A DNA stretch of 64,000 nt from Scilla litardierei (lineage: Eukaryota > Streptophyta > Magnoliopsida > Asparagales > Asparagaceae), in contig CM061142.1 of the NCBI GenBank assembly GCA_030789695.1, positions 282,598,165-282,662,164 on the forward strand, given 5' to 3'. The position numbers were made by a program, and so were the translations under genes. Below the pieces are notes generated by a model that did no database searches, was not told the DNA's origin, and saw nothing but the letters and a program-made list of their open reading frames with translations. Shown here piece after piece: positions 29,780-41,767 of this stretch. Position 1 is the first letter of the stretch. Each line of letters starts with the position of its first letter.

Positions 29780-31845
29780 CTAAACATTAGGTAACCAAAC
29801 CCAAGAGGAGTTTGATTTCCTAACGTAATCACACGAGGTGATCACATCCCTAACTAGAGAGTTGATGTAACTATCTCTCTCTTGCACACTAACCTTAGTG
29901 GGAATCCATAATCTCAAGGATTTCCTAGGCAAGGGTTTTGCCTTTGCAAGAGGGAAGGATGTGGCATGCTTAGGTGTAGAAACAAATTTCTTAGCATGCA
30001 AAGAATGAGGATTTCGCTTCTTAGCAAAAAATGAAGATTCTTCATTCTTCCTCATCACTTTGTGATCTACATGCTTCTTGTTGGTGTTATTATTGTACAA
30101 GAAAGCATGGTGATTCTTCTTAGGTGCTTTAGCAATATTTCTTGTATTTGCACCAAAAGAGGAATAAGAGGTGGGTTTGGGAACCACATTTTGAATATAA
30201 CCTAAACCTCCTCTATGATTTGCCAGATGTTGTTTTTCCAACAAATCGTGGAGTGAATCCCTAGAATACACAAAGCTTATGAGCTTCCGGGATTCCTCTT
30301 CACATTTCAACGTAAGTTGTTGAATGTGAGCATCTAAGCTAAGGTTTTGAGCAATGAGTTTTTCATTAGAAATGCTCAATTCCTTAACTTGAGAGAGAAG
30401 TGTATCTCTCTCACAAGTGTCATACACATGCCTTTCATCATGAATTACACTTGCAATAACTAGTTCATGCAATCTACTCTTAGCAATCTTATATTTTGCT
30501 TTTAATCTATTGTAAGAGTTGATGCACTTACTAGCCTTTTCGGAGACCAAGTCAAAATTGATCTTGAGCTCCTCATATGAGATCTTTTCTTCCTCGATCT
30601 CAACATCATCATCATCATCCTTGCAAGAGCTTGATGACGACTTCTCCTCAGTAGCCATGAGGCACGAATCCTCATAGGAATTGTATGCGTCAAGCCAAGC
30701 ATCCAATTCTTCTTCGTTTAATCCGGAGGGGATTGGAGTAGGACCATCCATGGCTACAAAGCATGCGTGAGCATCCTCCTTTGTGTCCTCTTCTTCATTA
30801 CTAGAAGTGCCCTCACTCGAATCATCAAAGGTCCCGACAAGTCCCTTCTTGTGATTTTTGGACTTGGACCTTCCTTTCCAATACTTCTTCCCTTTACCCT
30901 TGTAAGCTTCTTTGTTGGGTTTGGAAGGGCATTCGGTGGACAAGTGACCTTTTCCACTGCAAGTGCAACAAGTAGGAACCTTATTAGAAATGGAGGCAAA
31001 CTTTGATAAAGACTTACCTTACTTGCATTTGAGGAATGCTTTGAATTGCTCGGCAAGGTCCTCAATTTCTTCTCCACTTGCATCTTCTTGCTCATCTTCT
31101 TCACTAGGAGCTTCTCGATGGAATTTCCTCCTCCACTTGATTGGCTCCTCCTTGGCATGGAATGCAACCCCCGTTTTCTTCTCTAGCTTCTCGGGCTTTG
31201 TAGGTTGAATCTCCTTCTTGTGTTGAAGCTTTACTTCATACGCCATGAGATTTCCAATGCACTCCTCAACGGTATATTTGGACATGTCATATGACTCCAA
31301 AATTCTGTTGGCCTTTGACTCCCAACGAGGTGTGAGAGAGTCTAGGATCTTCTCTACACGATCCTCTTGGGAAATTGTCTTCCCGAGACCCTCCAACGCG
31401 TTCACGATATCGGTGAACCTTGTGAACATCTCTGAAATGCTTTCGCCTTCCTGCATCTTAAACATTTCATATTTAGATCTAAACACAGTTTGTTTAGATT
31501 TCTTTACCTTCGTTGTCCCTTCATGACAAATCTCCAAGGTGTGCCAAATATCATTTGCCATTTTGCACATGGAGATACGGTTGAACTCACTAGATGAGAG
31601 AGCGCAATGTAATGCATTCATAGCTCTCGCATTGAACTTGATTGAGTCCTTCCCGCCTTTGTCCTTGAAGCCGCAGGAGTAGTGGGCTTCTCAAATGGCA
31701 CCTCTGTGATGTCACATAGGTCTTGACCCTCACGGTAGATCATCATTCTGATCTTCCAACTAGGGTAGTTGGTTCCGTTGAAGAGCGGGGGTCGAACGGT
31801 TGAGTGACCTTCTTCATGAGACGCGGATGAGGCGTTGAATGCCAT
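29780..31845 (-). pseudogene. gag: Copia-2 gag (frameshifted)
   Basis: The minus strand starts MAFNASSASHEEGHSTVRPP; after a frameshift near 31640 it reads MNALHCALSSSEFNRISMCK and SKYEMFKMQEGESISEMFTR, the copia Gag core. A TAA at 31019-31021 interrupts it. The same frame goes on with a zinc knuckle CCTCSGKGHLSTEC, an acidic stretch (DDDDDVEIEEE) and a long coiled-coil-like part (ELKINFDLVSEKASK ... QVKELSISNEKLIAQN), then a basic end with stop at 29780. The long charged coiled-coil C-terminus is typical of SIRE-type Gag. The last residues SNSSWVWLPN resemble the segment before protease, so the pol loss begins about there. Confidence 0.85.
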
Positions 31846-31863
31846 CGTTGCAGTATGCTTTAA

Positions 31864-31879
31864 CCTCGCTCTGATACCA
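31864..31879 (-). promoter_or_regulatory. Primer binding site, copia-2 (outer LTR)
   Basis: The complement reads TGGTATCAGAGCGAGG, 2 nt after the LTR end at 31882. Confidence 0.9.
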
Positions 31880-31881
31880 AT

Positions 31882-33328
31882 TGTAGGGATCGTCTAACCC
31901 TTGCATACTAACAACACACACTAGAGGGGGGTGAATAGTGTAATGGCAATAAAATTGTCCAATTAAAATTTAACTTGTAAATGCGGAATTATAAATGCAA
32001 GAGGAATTAAATGGCACAATCAATTCAAACGCAAACACAAAGTTTTACCCTGGTTCCCCAAACTTGGGTACATCCAGCCACACCAATATTCACTATATTC
32101 CCACACAGAGAAGTGAATACAAATCTCACAAGGAGATACCCCACAAAGAGGATTTATGCCCTACACAAGGACCCAACCAATCCTACACAAGGATCAAGAC
32201 TCCCACACAGAGAATCACTAACTTCCACTCAGAGAATTAGGGTTAGCCCTACACTAGGACACTAGAACTCCCACAAAGAGAGTTAATTCCCACAAAGAGA
32301 ATTCCCTAGTCCCATAAAGAGACAACCTCCCACAAAGAGAGAAACTCTCACAAAGAGAGTATCCTAATCCCACAAAGAGAAATAGGAAAACAAATTACAC
32401 CATGTAAAGTAAATACTCTTACCTATGCCTTGAGATGCTTACTCATGAATGAATGCAAGGCATGGAAGAGGATCTCCAAGTGTTGGAATATGCTTGAGAG
32501 CACTTGGATGATTTCCCTTGAGCTGGACTTCAATGCATGAAGAGAGATGAATGCTCAATAGAGGGAAATGAGGGAGCTTGAGAGTGGCTTAAAGATCTCT
32601 TGAGATTTTCAATAGAATCAAGAGTTATCAAGTGTTGTCAAGAAGTTTAAGCAAAGGCAGCACACTCATATATATAGGAATCCTATATCAAGCCCAAAAA
32701 CCCAAAGAAACAGCCAAATAAACGAATCTGCAACGGCTAGAAACTGGGTGAAAATGACAGGAACAGTCGACTGATGATCATAAGACAGTCGACTGATCAA
32801 CGGCTAGAAAATATCCAACGGCTATAATCTGAGTCAGGACAGTCGACTGACGAAGTCAATACAGTCGACTGACAAACAGGACAGGCGCCTGTTAACCCTT
32901 CAGCAGACGACTGCTGCAGGGGATGGATCGAAACAGAGAGCAGCATTCTTTCTCCAATTCTTTGCACAGGCGACTGATGTTAATGCTACAGTCAACTGTC
33001 AAATAGTCAGGCGACTGTATATTCTTCATCAGTCGACTACTGTTAAATATGGAGAGAAGACAGAGAGATGCAGGGATTACACTTACTCTAGACAGGCGAC
33101 TGTTGGCCAATTTCCAGGTGAATGTAAATATACATGCGACTGTAAACTGATCGTCAAGCGACTGTGCGTAAAGCTCATGTTTGAGTCAATTGAAATGTTG
33201 ACTTGAGCTGTGCATATCAGGCGACTGTAGAAGGATCTACAGGCGACTGGAAATCACCCAGTCGGCTGTGTTTCCCTCATCAGGCGACTGACGGAAAGCC
33301 AAAGACTCCAAGTGAGTCTTTGGCCAGA
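31882..33328 (-). mobile_element. Copia-2 outer (5') LTR, truncated
   Basis: It is near-identical to 26996-28446 but stops at 'tctttggccaga'; the first about 400 bp of the LTR (element sense) are gone. Tekay-2 internal sequence follows from 33335. The palindrome array is at 32764-33290 and the TATA complement at about 32667. Confidence 0.85.
32764..33290 (-). repeat. CAGTCGACTG/CAGTCGCCTG array, copia-2 outer LTR
   Basis: The motif order matches the inner LTR array at 27894-28398, with scattered point differences inside motifs. Confidence 0.85.
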
Positions 33329-33334
33329 GCCTCC

Positions 33335-35083
33335 AAGTTGTGTATGTGGGCTTGAATGAGTGTACTCCCCCATAGTATATTAATGTTTGCCTATTGTGTG
33401 ATATATATATATATATATACTCGGAGTTATTCGTGATATTATGAAGTTGTTTGTGTGTTAGTAATTATAGATTTGTGTGTGGTTAGCTATACCATACTAG
33501 GGATGCCTGTGTATATAAGAATTAGTGTTGGAATATCTAATGGGGTGTATGTAGTTAGAGATACTTATAATGGTTGAAATAAAATGATTGGTAAAGCTAT
33601 GTGTATGTTAGGTGTGATAATAATAGGTGTGAGTATAGATAAGTGAGTAGGCCTATTAAGTGACCCATATGTTAGTACGTGTGAGTGCGTGCTCGTACGT
33701 AGATATGTATTGTGCTTAGACGAAAGTAGTTATGTTTTGTTGCATGAGTATATAGGCGATATACATATGGTAGTAGGATTATAATTTTGATTGGTATTGC
33801 GTGCTTTTACGGGATGTTGTATGCGTGCATACCGTGAGGTATACACGACTATTGCACATCTTAATTATGTATGTGTAGATGTGTTGGTATGCTAAATATA
33901 GGTAGTAGGCTATGGTGTGAATATATGTTCTACATGTGTGTGACTATACGATGAATGCATGTATTAGGGAAGGTATTATAATTATACGTGTGCAGATGTC
34001 TGAATTATTAATATGGTATATAAAGTGATTGAACTCTGTGAGTGTTACCTGACTAAATATTAAGTGTGATTGACATATGGTAGGTATATGGTTATATTGG
34101 TAGACGTATATATATTGGAGTGGTATTAGTATAGGTATAGATACTGTGTTACGTGTATAGAATATTCTGATCTGTGCATTGAGTCTCACTCAAGCTTGAG
34201 TGGGTATACTCTAAGTATATTGTTATGTATGTCTGTAGTTTGCATATAGCGATGTTTGATGTATGTACAGTGATAGGAGTGTTTGTGCCTGGTTGTGTTA
34301 CGCACATGATTGTGGGTCACTATACCAGTATATAGTTATAGGTGTTGGTCTTGTGGTATAGTTATTTACTAAGGACTTTCCTGTGTGAACGTATGTGTGC
34401 TAGTTAAACTAGGTGTGTAGATGTGCTAAGCATATAGTGATATGATTGGTATATATATGATTGAAATGTTAGCGTGTATGGGTGTGCACCATGCACGGGT
34501 AAGTATGTACTTAGTTATAGGTAATGGTGACTCTGGTATATGTGGCGTGTCGTAAATACAGTTATAGGACCGTATGTGATGTGAATATATGGTGAACTAT
34601 TTGCATGCATTTGAATGACTATATATTGTGAAACTATAATAGTGGTGAATGCATATTAGATATAGTAAAACTTGACTTAATAATGGTATGGTGTGACTAC
34701 TTATGTTGATGTGTTTGGTATTGGATGCATACTAGGAAATATTAGGGAGTACTATACCCGTGTTTGTTTTGTGCATATGTAGCTACCTATACGTAGAGCG
34801 ATGATTGTATTTGCTAGAGTGAGACTATTCTTATGTGAGTATCTGAACTATTGTTTTGTGCTAAGTAAGTAGTAGTTATATAAGGGATGTAAACATATGA
34901 TTGAAATATGTGCGTGAATAAAGCAGAGTTATTGGTCGACTACCTAGTGCATATATAAGCACTTGTAATGACTATACCTGAGTGAATTATGGTGTGATGT
35001 GATTGTGATAGCTACTAGTCTAGCTAGAGTTATATTCATAGTTAGAAAGTCCGAGGATGGACTTTATTCTAAGGTGGGGAGGA
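33335..35083 (+). mobile_element. Tekay-2, partial internal copy (duplicate of 38464-40205)
   Basis: No coding frame is present. It starts AAGTTGTGTATGTGGGC and matches 38464-40205 almost base for base, differing mainly by a longer TA run at 33402-33419. It is T- and G-rich with very little C. It ends with hairpin AAAGTCC/GGACTTT (35046-35065) and tract AAGGTGGGGAGGA. Confidence 0.85.
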
Positions 35084-36645
35084 TGTAACGGCCGCTTTCT
35101 GATCGTACGTTATTCGTGCACGTGCTTTTGACCGTGCACGTGTTTATTTTAGACTTTGTTTGTTTGTGAACACTTTGGTGTGATATGCCGTTGTGAACAT
35201 CTCTGAGAGTATTAAATTGTGGCACTAATTTGGAACGACATTTCTCGGGTCGTTTTCCCACGATTTGATCTTATTCGAAGAGACGTTGTGGTTTTCACTT
35301 TTGACGTAGGACGTTTCTATTTTTAGTTTCGTCACTCGACGTCGAAATTGAGATCCGTCTTCTTAGTTACCTTTCTCACGTCGTCCCGACCACCCAGTAT
35401 TTATTTCACAATTTTTGGAGCTCATTTGACATATTCTATATTTTTAGCAAAGCTTTAAATATTTTTAAATACCAATTTTTAAATTAATTTTCGGCCAAAT
35501 AAAATTTTATTAAGTTTAAAATGTTTCAAACGAATTTTGAGCCAAATCCTAGCTCCTATCTTGGCCGCACCCAATCCATACGAGATTAGGAGAGAGGGTT
35601 TTGAATTTTAAATATTTCAAAATCCTAATCCTTTTAGATTTAGCCCTAGACCAAGTCAACCCCTCTACACTATATAAACAACCCCTATGCCATCATGAAA
35701 AATACTTCCTAGACTCGTGATCCAGAAGCGGACCACATGTGTTGGTCAAAAGCCAATGCCCGATTTCCTTGTTAAGGCTAGGTGCACCCCTATGCCATCA
35801 TGAAAAACACTTCCTGGCTCGTGATCCAGAAGCGAGCATACGTGTTCGGGGGTAAGGCCCTGGCTCGATACACGTGGAGGGGTAGGGATAAGCGATCACT
35901 TGAGCTAGGAGCTGTCCGCGCAGCCACTCTAGCCAAAAGGCGTAATCCCTATGCACGACGTGCTTACTAGACTTGTCTTTGTACTTGTGATTTGTTCATG
36001 AAAAACTTGATAACCATGCCATGACTTAAAATGCCATGCTCGTACTTTACTTTACTTGTTGCACTCATGCTATATCTGCCATGTCATTGCATCATGCTAG
36101 AACTGCTAGGTTGTTTTACTTCCAATTTCAGTTTCCTTGCACAAGTCTCTTGTAGACTTGCTGACATGTGCCCCTTGCTCTTTTGGGTGTCACATGTTAG
36201 ACCCTGAGCCAGAGACCGTAGCTGAGTACGTGGTTGTTGCTGACACTGAGCCTGAGTCCATGTCTGCCCAGGGGGAGTTTTGTGGACACCGGTGACCACT
36301 CTCAGTGACCTTGCTGAGCTTCCTTTTGTTTTAGGATTTCTGTTAGTTTTCGGTGCGTGGCACCTTTACTTTGTACGTTGTACTTTTGTTGGCCATGTTT
36401 TGGGCCTTTAGATTCTTTTCTTTTAGTCTGGTGGCTTTTTCTGTGATGTTGGAATTTATTTATGGATAATCTGAGATTTGCTTTTGTCTCGTTTCCCTTT
36501 ATTATTATCTTTCATTCGTATCGCATTGCAAGGACCTGAAATTTAAAGTTAATTGACGCTTATCGGACTTGCAGCTTTGCAGCTTCAAGTCTGAGTGGAC
36601 CTACTCACGTCTCGCTTCCATATTTTTGGGAAGCGGGGCGTGCCC
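35084..36645 (+). mobile_element. Tekay-2 LTR, left (copy D)
   Basis: It is 1562 bp, the same length as copy E, and starts TGTAACGG. It ends GGGCGTGCCC where E has GGGCGTGACA. A TATA (CTATATAAAC) is at 35670-35679. Two about 100-bp imperfect direct repeats (CCCCTATGCCATCATGAAAA) begin at 35685 and 35787. The conserved hairpin (36161-36170 with 36191-36200, one G-U pair) and an acidic 31-codon frame (36200-36295) are present. Confidence 0.9.
36200..36295 (+). other. Acidic mini reading frame, Tekay-2 LTR copy D
   Basis: This is a 31-codon frame ending in TGA, starting at the base of the hairpin with DPEPETVAEYVVVADTEPES. It has no ATG. It is equivalent in place, phase and length to 14001-14099 and 2264-2362. 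Copy E has it at 41322-41417. Confidence 0.35.
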
Positions 36646-39600
36646 GGTTTTGTTGGTGGCCCATGCAGGTCTCCGTCTTGCAATTGTGAATTATCGAAAT
36701 AACGATAATAACTATGGAATGCCCATTAAATAAATTGCAACATCCGAGTCATAAGCCTTGAGCCTAGTCGTTTTCCTATGTCACTAGGTGGTAAGGAGAC
36801 TTAGTTAGACATCTGAGCATGCTAGTTAGAGGTCCCTGATTGTTAGTTAGACTCCCTGCTAGAAATTGATTTAATTGTCTTAGGAGTTACCTTAGTAGTT
36901 CTTGCCTAACTCTGACCAATTAGACTTCTAGAATTTCTTTAGTCGTTCGCTTGGGTTCATCGATTTCGGACCAAGCTGAACGCATTTCATTACCGTCTAG
37001 CTCCTTAGAAAGTCTTATCACTTAGTTTCTTAATTTTTAGTTGGTCGACTGTAGGAGTTTTCCCGTAGATTTTCCTGGTTCATATCCTAGGCGTATGTAT
37101 GTTTTGATCATCCGACCATTTTCCTTGCCTCGATTCACGAGATCGCCTCATGACGATCGTCGTCAATTTTCGAATCTCTCCGTTACAAATCTTGAATCTT
37201 CTGAAAGTATTTCTCGATTTCCTCTTTCTCTAAATTTTTTCAAAAAATTTAATATATATATATACTTATACTTCATACTCCTTCATTGATTTAAATTTTT
37301 AAAAACGTTTGTCGAAATTTTTGAATACTAGCTTATGAAATTTTCCAGCCTATACTATTCGTACCTAAGAAAATACATTGTCCTTTCATGTATTAATCTT
37401 ATTCTGAACTGTACTTTTATTTTGCCCAATTCGATTTATAATTTCCCTTTCTGATTTAGGCCATTCAAATGACACATCGTTTTACTTTTAATATACTTCT
37501 CAAGTCACGTGGAATTTCAGCTTTCAGCAAGTCGATTTTATGCTCATCGTTTTCTCTATTTCAGATTTTTTTGTAAAATTACTATTTCATGACCACTTCC
37601 TGATTTAGACCCTCCATAATTTGGTTTTTAAAGGTTTACTCTCAATTTTGATAATTCTACTACTAAGTTGTTATTATCTTCACATTCACCATACATACTT
37701 TTAGAATAATTTCTAAACTAAATAGAATTTCAATTATTTTTATATCCGTACCATGCTCGTTGTGCTCGTATGTTAAGAACCTTCTGCAAATCAGTTTCTT
37801 TTTGGCAAATTCTAGTTTCGCTGAAAGTAGTTTCAATATTGATTATTTTAAATTTCCCCTAGCTTAAAGATTTTGAAAGCATTTAACACGAGCTTAAATT
37901 CTTCAGTTACTTTAATTTCATTCTTTGAATTTCAAAACTTTTACCAACATTGTATTAAATTACTGTCGTATAATTTTCTAAACCACGTCCTTAATATTAG
38001 TGTAAATGATTTACTTCCTTTTATAATGATTTTATATAAACCAATAAACCATTTTCTCTTATTATGTATATTCGACTCAAACTTATTTTGAACAACTCGT
38101 TTTATCGATCTCCAAATATTTTATACAGACGAGGACTTCAACTTTTGAAGTGCAACAGTTTTCAAATTTCACGTATTTTAGCTTATGCTATTTACCCTAT
38201 TTCCTTTTCTGTATCCTATAGAAGTATCACTACATCTCCCTTTCCTCTACCTAAGCATTCACAAGTAAATCGATGTTTCACCTAACCAAGCTGTCTCCTT
38301 GTATTCATCCTATCTGAACTCGTGCTTATCGGTCCTTCCCTCGTCACGCTTCAACCTCTAATCTTCCTCTATTGCTTAGGCTTTAGTGCCCGTCAATGTC
38401 TGTGTCAACTCTAAGTTGATAGTAGGCCCTTGGACCTTGTGATGTTGTCGTGGTGCATGTACATAAGTTGTGTATGTGGGCTTGAATGAGTGTACTCACC
38501 CATTGTATATTAATGTTTGCCTATTGTGTGATATATATATACTCGGAGTTATTCGTGATATTATGAAGTTGTTTGTGTGTTAGTAATTATAGATTTGTGT
38601 GTGGTTAGCTATACCATACTAGGGATGCCTGTGTATATAAGAATTAGTGTTGGAATATCTAATGGGGTGTATGTAGTTAGAGATACTTATAATGGTTGAA
38701 ATAAAATGATTGGTAAAGCTATGTGTATGTTAGGTGTGATAATAATAGGTGTGAGTATAGATAAGTGAGTAGGCCTATTAAGTGACCCATATGTTAGTAC
38801 GTGTGAGTGCGTGCTCGTACGTAGATATGTATTGTGCTTAGACGAAAGTAATTATGTTTTGTTGCATGAGTATATAGGCGATATACATATGGTAGTAGGA
38901 TTATAATTTTGATTGGTATTGCTTGCTTTTACGGGATGTTGTATGCGTGCATACCGTGAGGTATACACGACTATTGCACATCTTAATTATGTATGTGTAG
39001 ATGTGTTGGTATGCTAAATATAGGTAGTAGGCTATGGTATGAATATATGTTCTACATGTGTGTGACTATACGGTGAATGCATGTATTAGGGAATGTATTA
39101 TAATTATACGTGTGCAGATGTCTGAATTATTAATATGGTATATAAAGTGATTGAACTCTGTGAGTGTTACTTGACTAAATATTAAGTGTGATTGACATAT
39201 GGTAGGTATATGGTTATATTGGTAGACGTATATATATTGGAGTGGTATTAGTATAGGTATAGATATCGTGTTACGTATATAGAATATTCTGATCTGTGCA
39301 TTGAGTCTCACTCAAGCTTGAGTGGGTATACTCTAAGTATATTGTTATGTATGTCTGTAGTTTGCATATAGTGATGTTTGATATATGTACAGTGATAGGA
39401 GTGTTTGTGCTTGGTTGTGTTACGCACATGATTGTGGGTCACTATACCAGTATATAGTTATAGGTGTTGGTCTTGTGGTATAGTTATTTACTAAGGACTT
39501 GCCGGTGTGAACGTATGTTTGCTAGCTAAACTAGGTGTGTAGATGTGCTAAGTATATAGTGGTATGATTGGTATATATATGAATGAAATGTTAGCGTGTA

Positions 39601-40205
39601 TGGGTGTGCGCCATGCACGGGTAAGTATGTACTTAGTTATAGGTATTGGTGACTATGGTATATGTGGCGTGTCGTAAATACAGTTATAGGACCGTATGTG
39701 ATGTGAATATATGGTGAACTATTTGCATGCATTTGAATGACTATATATTGTGAAACTATAATAGTGGTGAATGCATATTAGATATAGTAAAACTTGACTT
39801 AATAATGGTATGGTGTGACTACTTATGTTGATGTGTTTGGTATTGGATGCATACTAGGAAATATTAGGGAGTAGTATACCCGTGTTTGTTTTGTGCATAG
39901 GTAGCTACCTATACGTAGAGCGATGATTGTATTTGCTAGAGTGAGACTATTCTTATGTGAGTATCTGAACTATTGTTTTGTGCTAGGTAAGTAGTAGTTA
40001 TATAAGGGATGTAAACATATGATTGAAATATGTGCGTGAATAAAGCAGAGTTATTGGTTGACTACCTAGTGCATATATAAGCACTTGTAATGACAATTCC
40101 TGAGTGAATTATGGTGTGATGTGATTGTGATAGCTACTAGTCTAGCTAGAGTTATATTCATAGTTAGAAAGTCCGAGGACGGACTTTATTCTAAGGTGGG
40201 GAGGA
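36646..40205 (+). mobile_element. Tekay-2 internal region, non-coding
   Basis: These 3560 bp contain no gag or pol frame. From 36900 to 38440 the plus strand is T/C-rich; from 38464 it becomes T/G-rich and C-poor. It ends with hairpin AAAGTCC/GGACTTT (40168-40187) and a polypurine tract. It fits a large non-autonomous derivative that relies on proteins from a relative such as Tekay-1. Confidence 0.8.
36654..36670 (+). promoter_or_regulatory. Putative primer binding site, Tekay-2
   Basis: TGGTGGCCCATGCAGGT is identical to the Tekay-1 site and lies 8 nt after the LTR end. Confidence 0.5.
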
Positions 40206-41767
40206 TGTAACGGCCGCTTTCCGATCGTACGTTGTTCGTGCACGTGCTTTTGACCGTGCACGTGTTTATTTTAGACTTTGTTTGTTTGTGAACACTTTGG
40301 TGTGATATGCCGTTGTGAACATCTCTGAGAGTATTAAATTGTGGCACTAATTTGGAACGACATTTCTCGGGTCGTTTTCCCACGATTTGATCTTATTCGA
40401 AGAGACGTTGTGGTTTTCACTTTTGACATAGGACGTTTCTATTTTTAGTTTCGTCACTCGACGTCGAAATTGAGATCCGTCTTCTTAGTTACCTTTCTCA
40501 CGTCGTCCCGACCACCCAGTATTTATTTCACAATTTTTGGAGCTCATTTGACATATTCTATATTTTTAGCAAAGCTTTAAATATTTTTAAATACCAATTT
40601 TTAAATTAATTTTTGGCCAAATAAAATTTTATTAAGTTTAAAATGTTTCAAACGAATTTTGAGCCAAATCCTAGCCCCTATCTTGGCCGCACCCAATCCA
40701 TACGAGATTAGGAGAGAGGGTTTTGAATTTTAAATATTTCAAAATCCTAATCCATTTAGATTTAGCCCTAGACCAAGTCAACCCCTCTATACTATATAAA
40801 CAACCCCTATGCCATCATGAAAAATACTTCCTAGACTCGTGATCCAGAAGCGGGCCACATGTGTTGGTCAAAAGCCAATGCCCGATTTCCATGTTAAGGC
40901 TAGGTGCACCCCTATGCCATCATGAAAAACACTTCCAGGCTCGTGATCCAAAAGCGAGCATACGTGTTCGGGGGTAAGGCCCTGGCTCGATACACGTGGA
41001 GGGGTAGGGATAAGCGATCACTTGAGCTAGGAGCTGGCCGCGCAGCCACTCTAGCCAAAAGGCGTAATCCCTGTGCACGACGTGCTTACTAGACTTGTCT
41101 TTGTACTTGTGATTTGTTCATGAAAAACTTGATAACCATGCCATGACTTAAAATGCCATGCTCGTACTTTACTTTACTTGTTGCACTCATGCTATATCTA
41201 CCATGTCATTGCATCATGCTAGAACTGCTAGGTTGTTTTACTTCCAATTTCAGTTTCCTTGCACAAGTCTCTTGTAGACTTGCTGACATGTGCCCCTTGC
41301 TCTTTTGGGTGTCACATGTTAGACCCTGAGCCAGAGACCGTAGCTGAGTACGTGGTTGTTGCTGACACTGAGCCTGAGTCCATGTCTGCCCAGGGGGAGT
41401 TTTGTGGACACCGGTGACCTCTCTTAGTGACCTTGCTGAGCTTCCTTTTGTTTTAGGATTTCTGTTAGTTTTCGGTGCGTGGCACCTTTACTTTGTACGT
41501 TGTACTTTTGTTGGCCATGTTTTCGGCCTTTAGATTCTTTTCTTTTAGCCTGGTAGCTTTTTCTGTGATGTTGGAATTTATTTATGGATAATCTGATATT
41601 TGCTTTTGTCTCGTTTCCCTTTATTATTATCTTTGCTTCGTATCGCATTGCAAGGACCTGCCATTTAAAGTTAATTGACGCTTATCGGACTTGCAGCTTT
41701 GCAGCTTCAAGTCTGAGCGGACCTACTCATGTCTCGCTTCCATATTTTTGGGAAGCAGGGCGTGACA
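40206..41767 (+). mobile_element. Tekay-2 LTR, right (copy E)
   Basis: It is 1562 bp, TGTAACGG ... GGGCGTGACA, and differs from copy D by few substitutions. TATA is at 40792-40801 (CTATATAAAC). Tat-1 RNase H sequence starts at 41768. No matching 5-bp duplication is found, because the left end of the element is lost. Confidence 0.9.

Noticed and set aside
33944..34189. Minus-strand ORF at 33944-34189 and its copy at 39066-39311
   Set aside because: Open by base composition in the C-poor Tekay-2 internal DNA and present twice only because that segment is duplicated.
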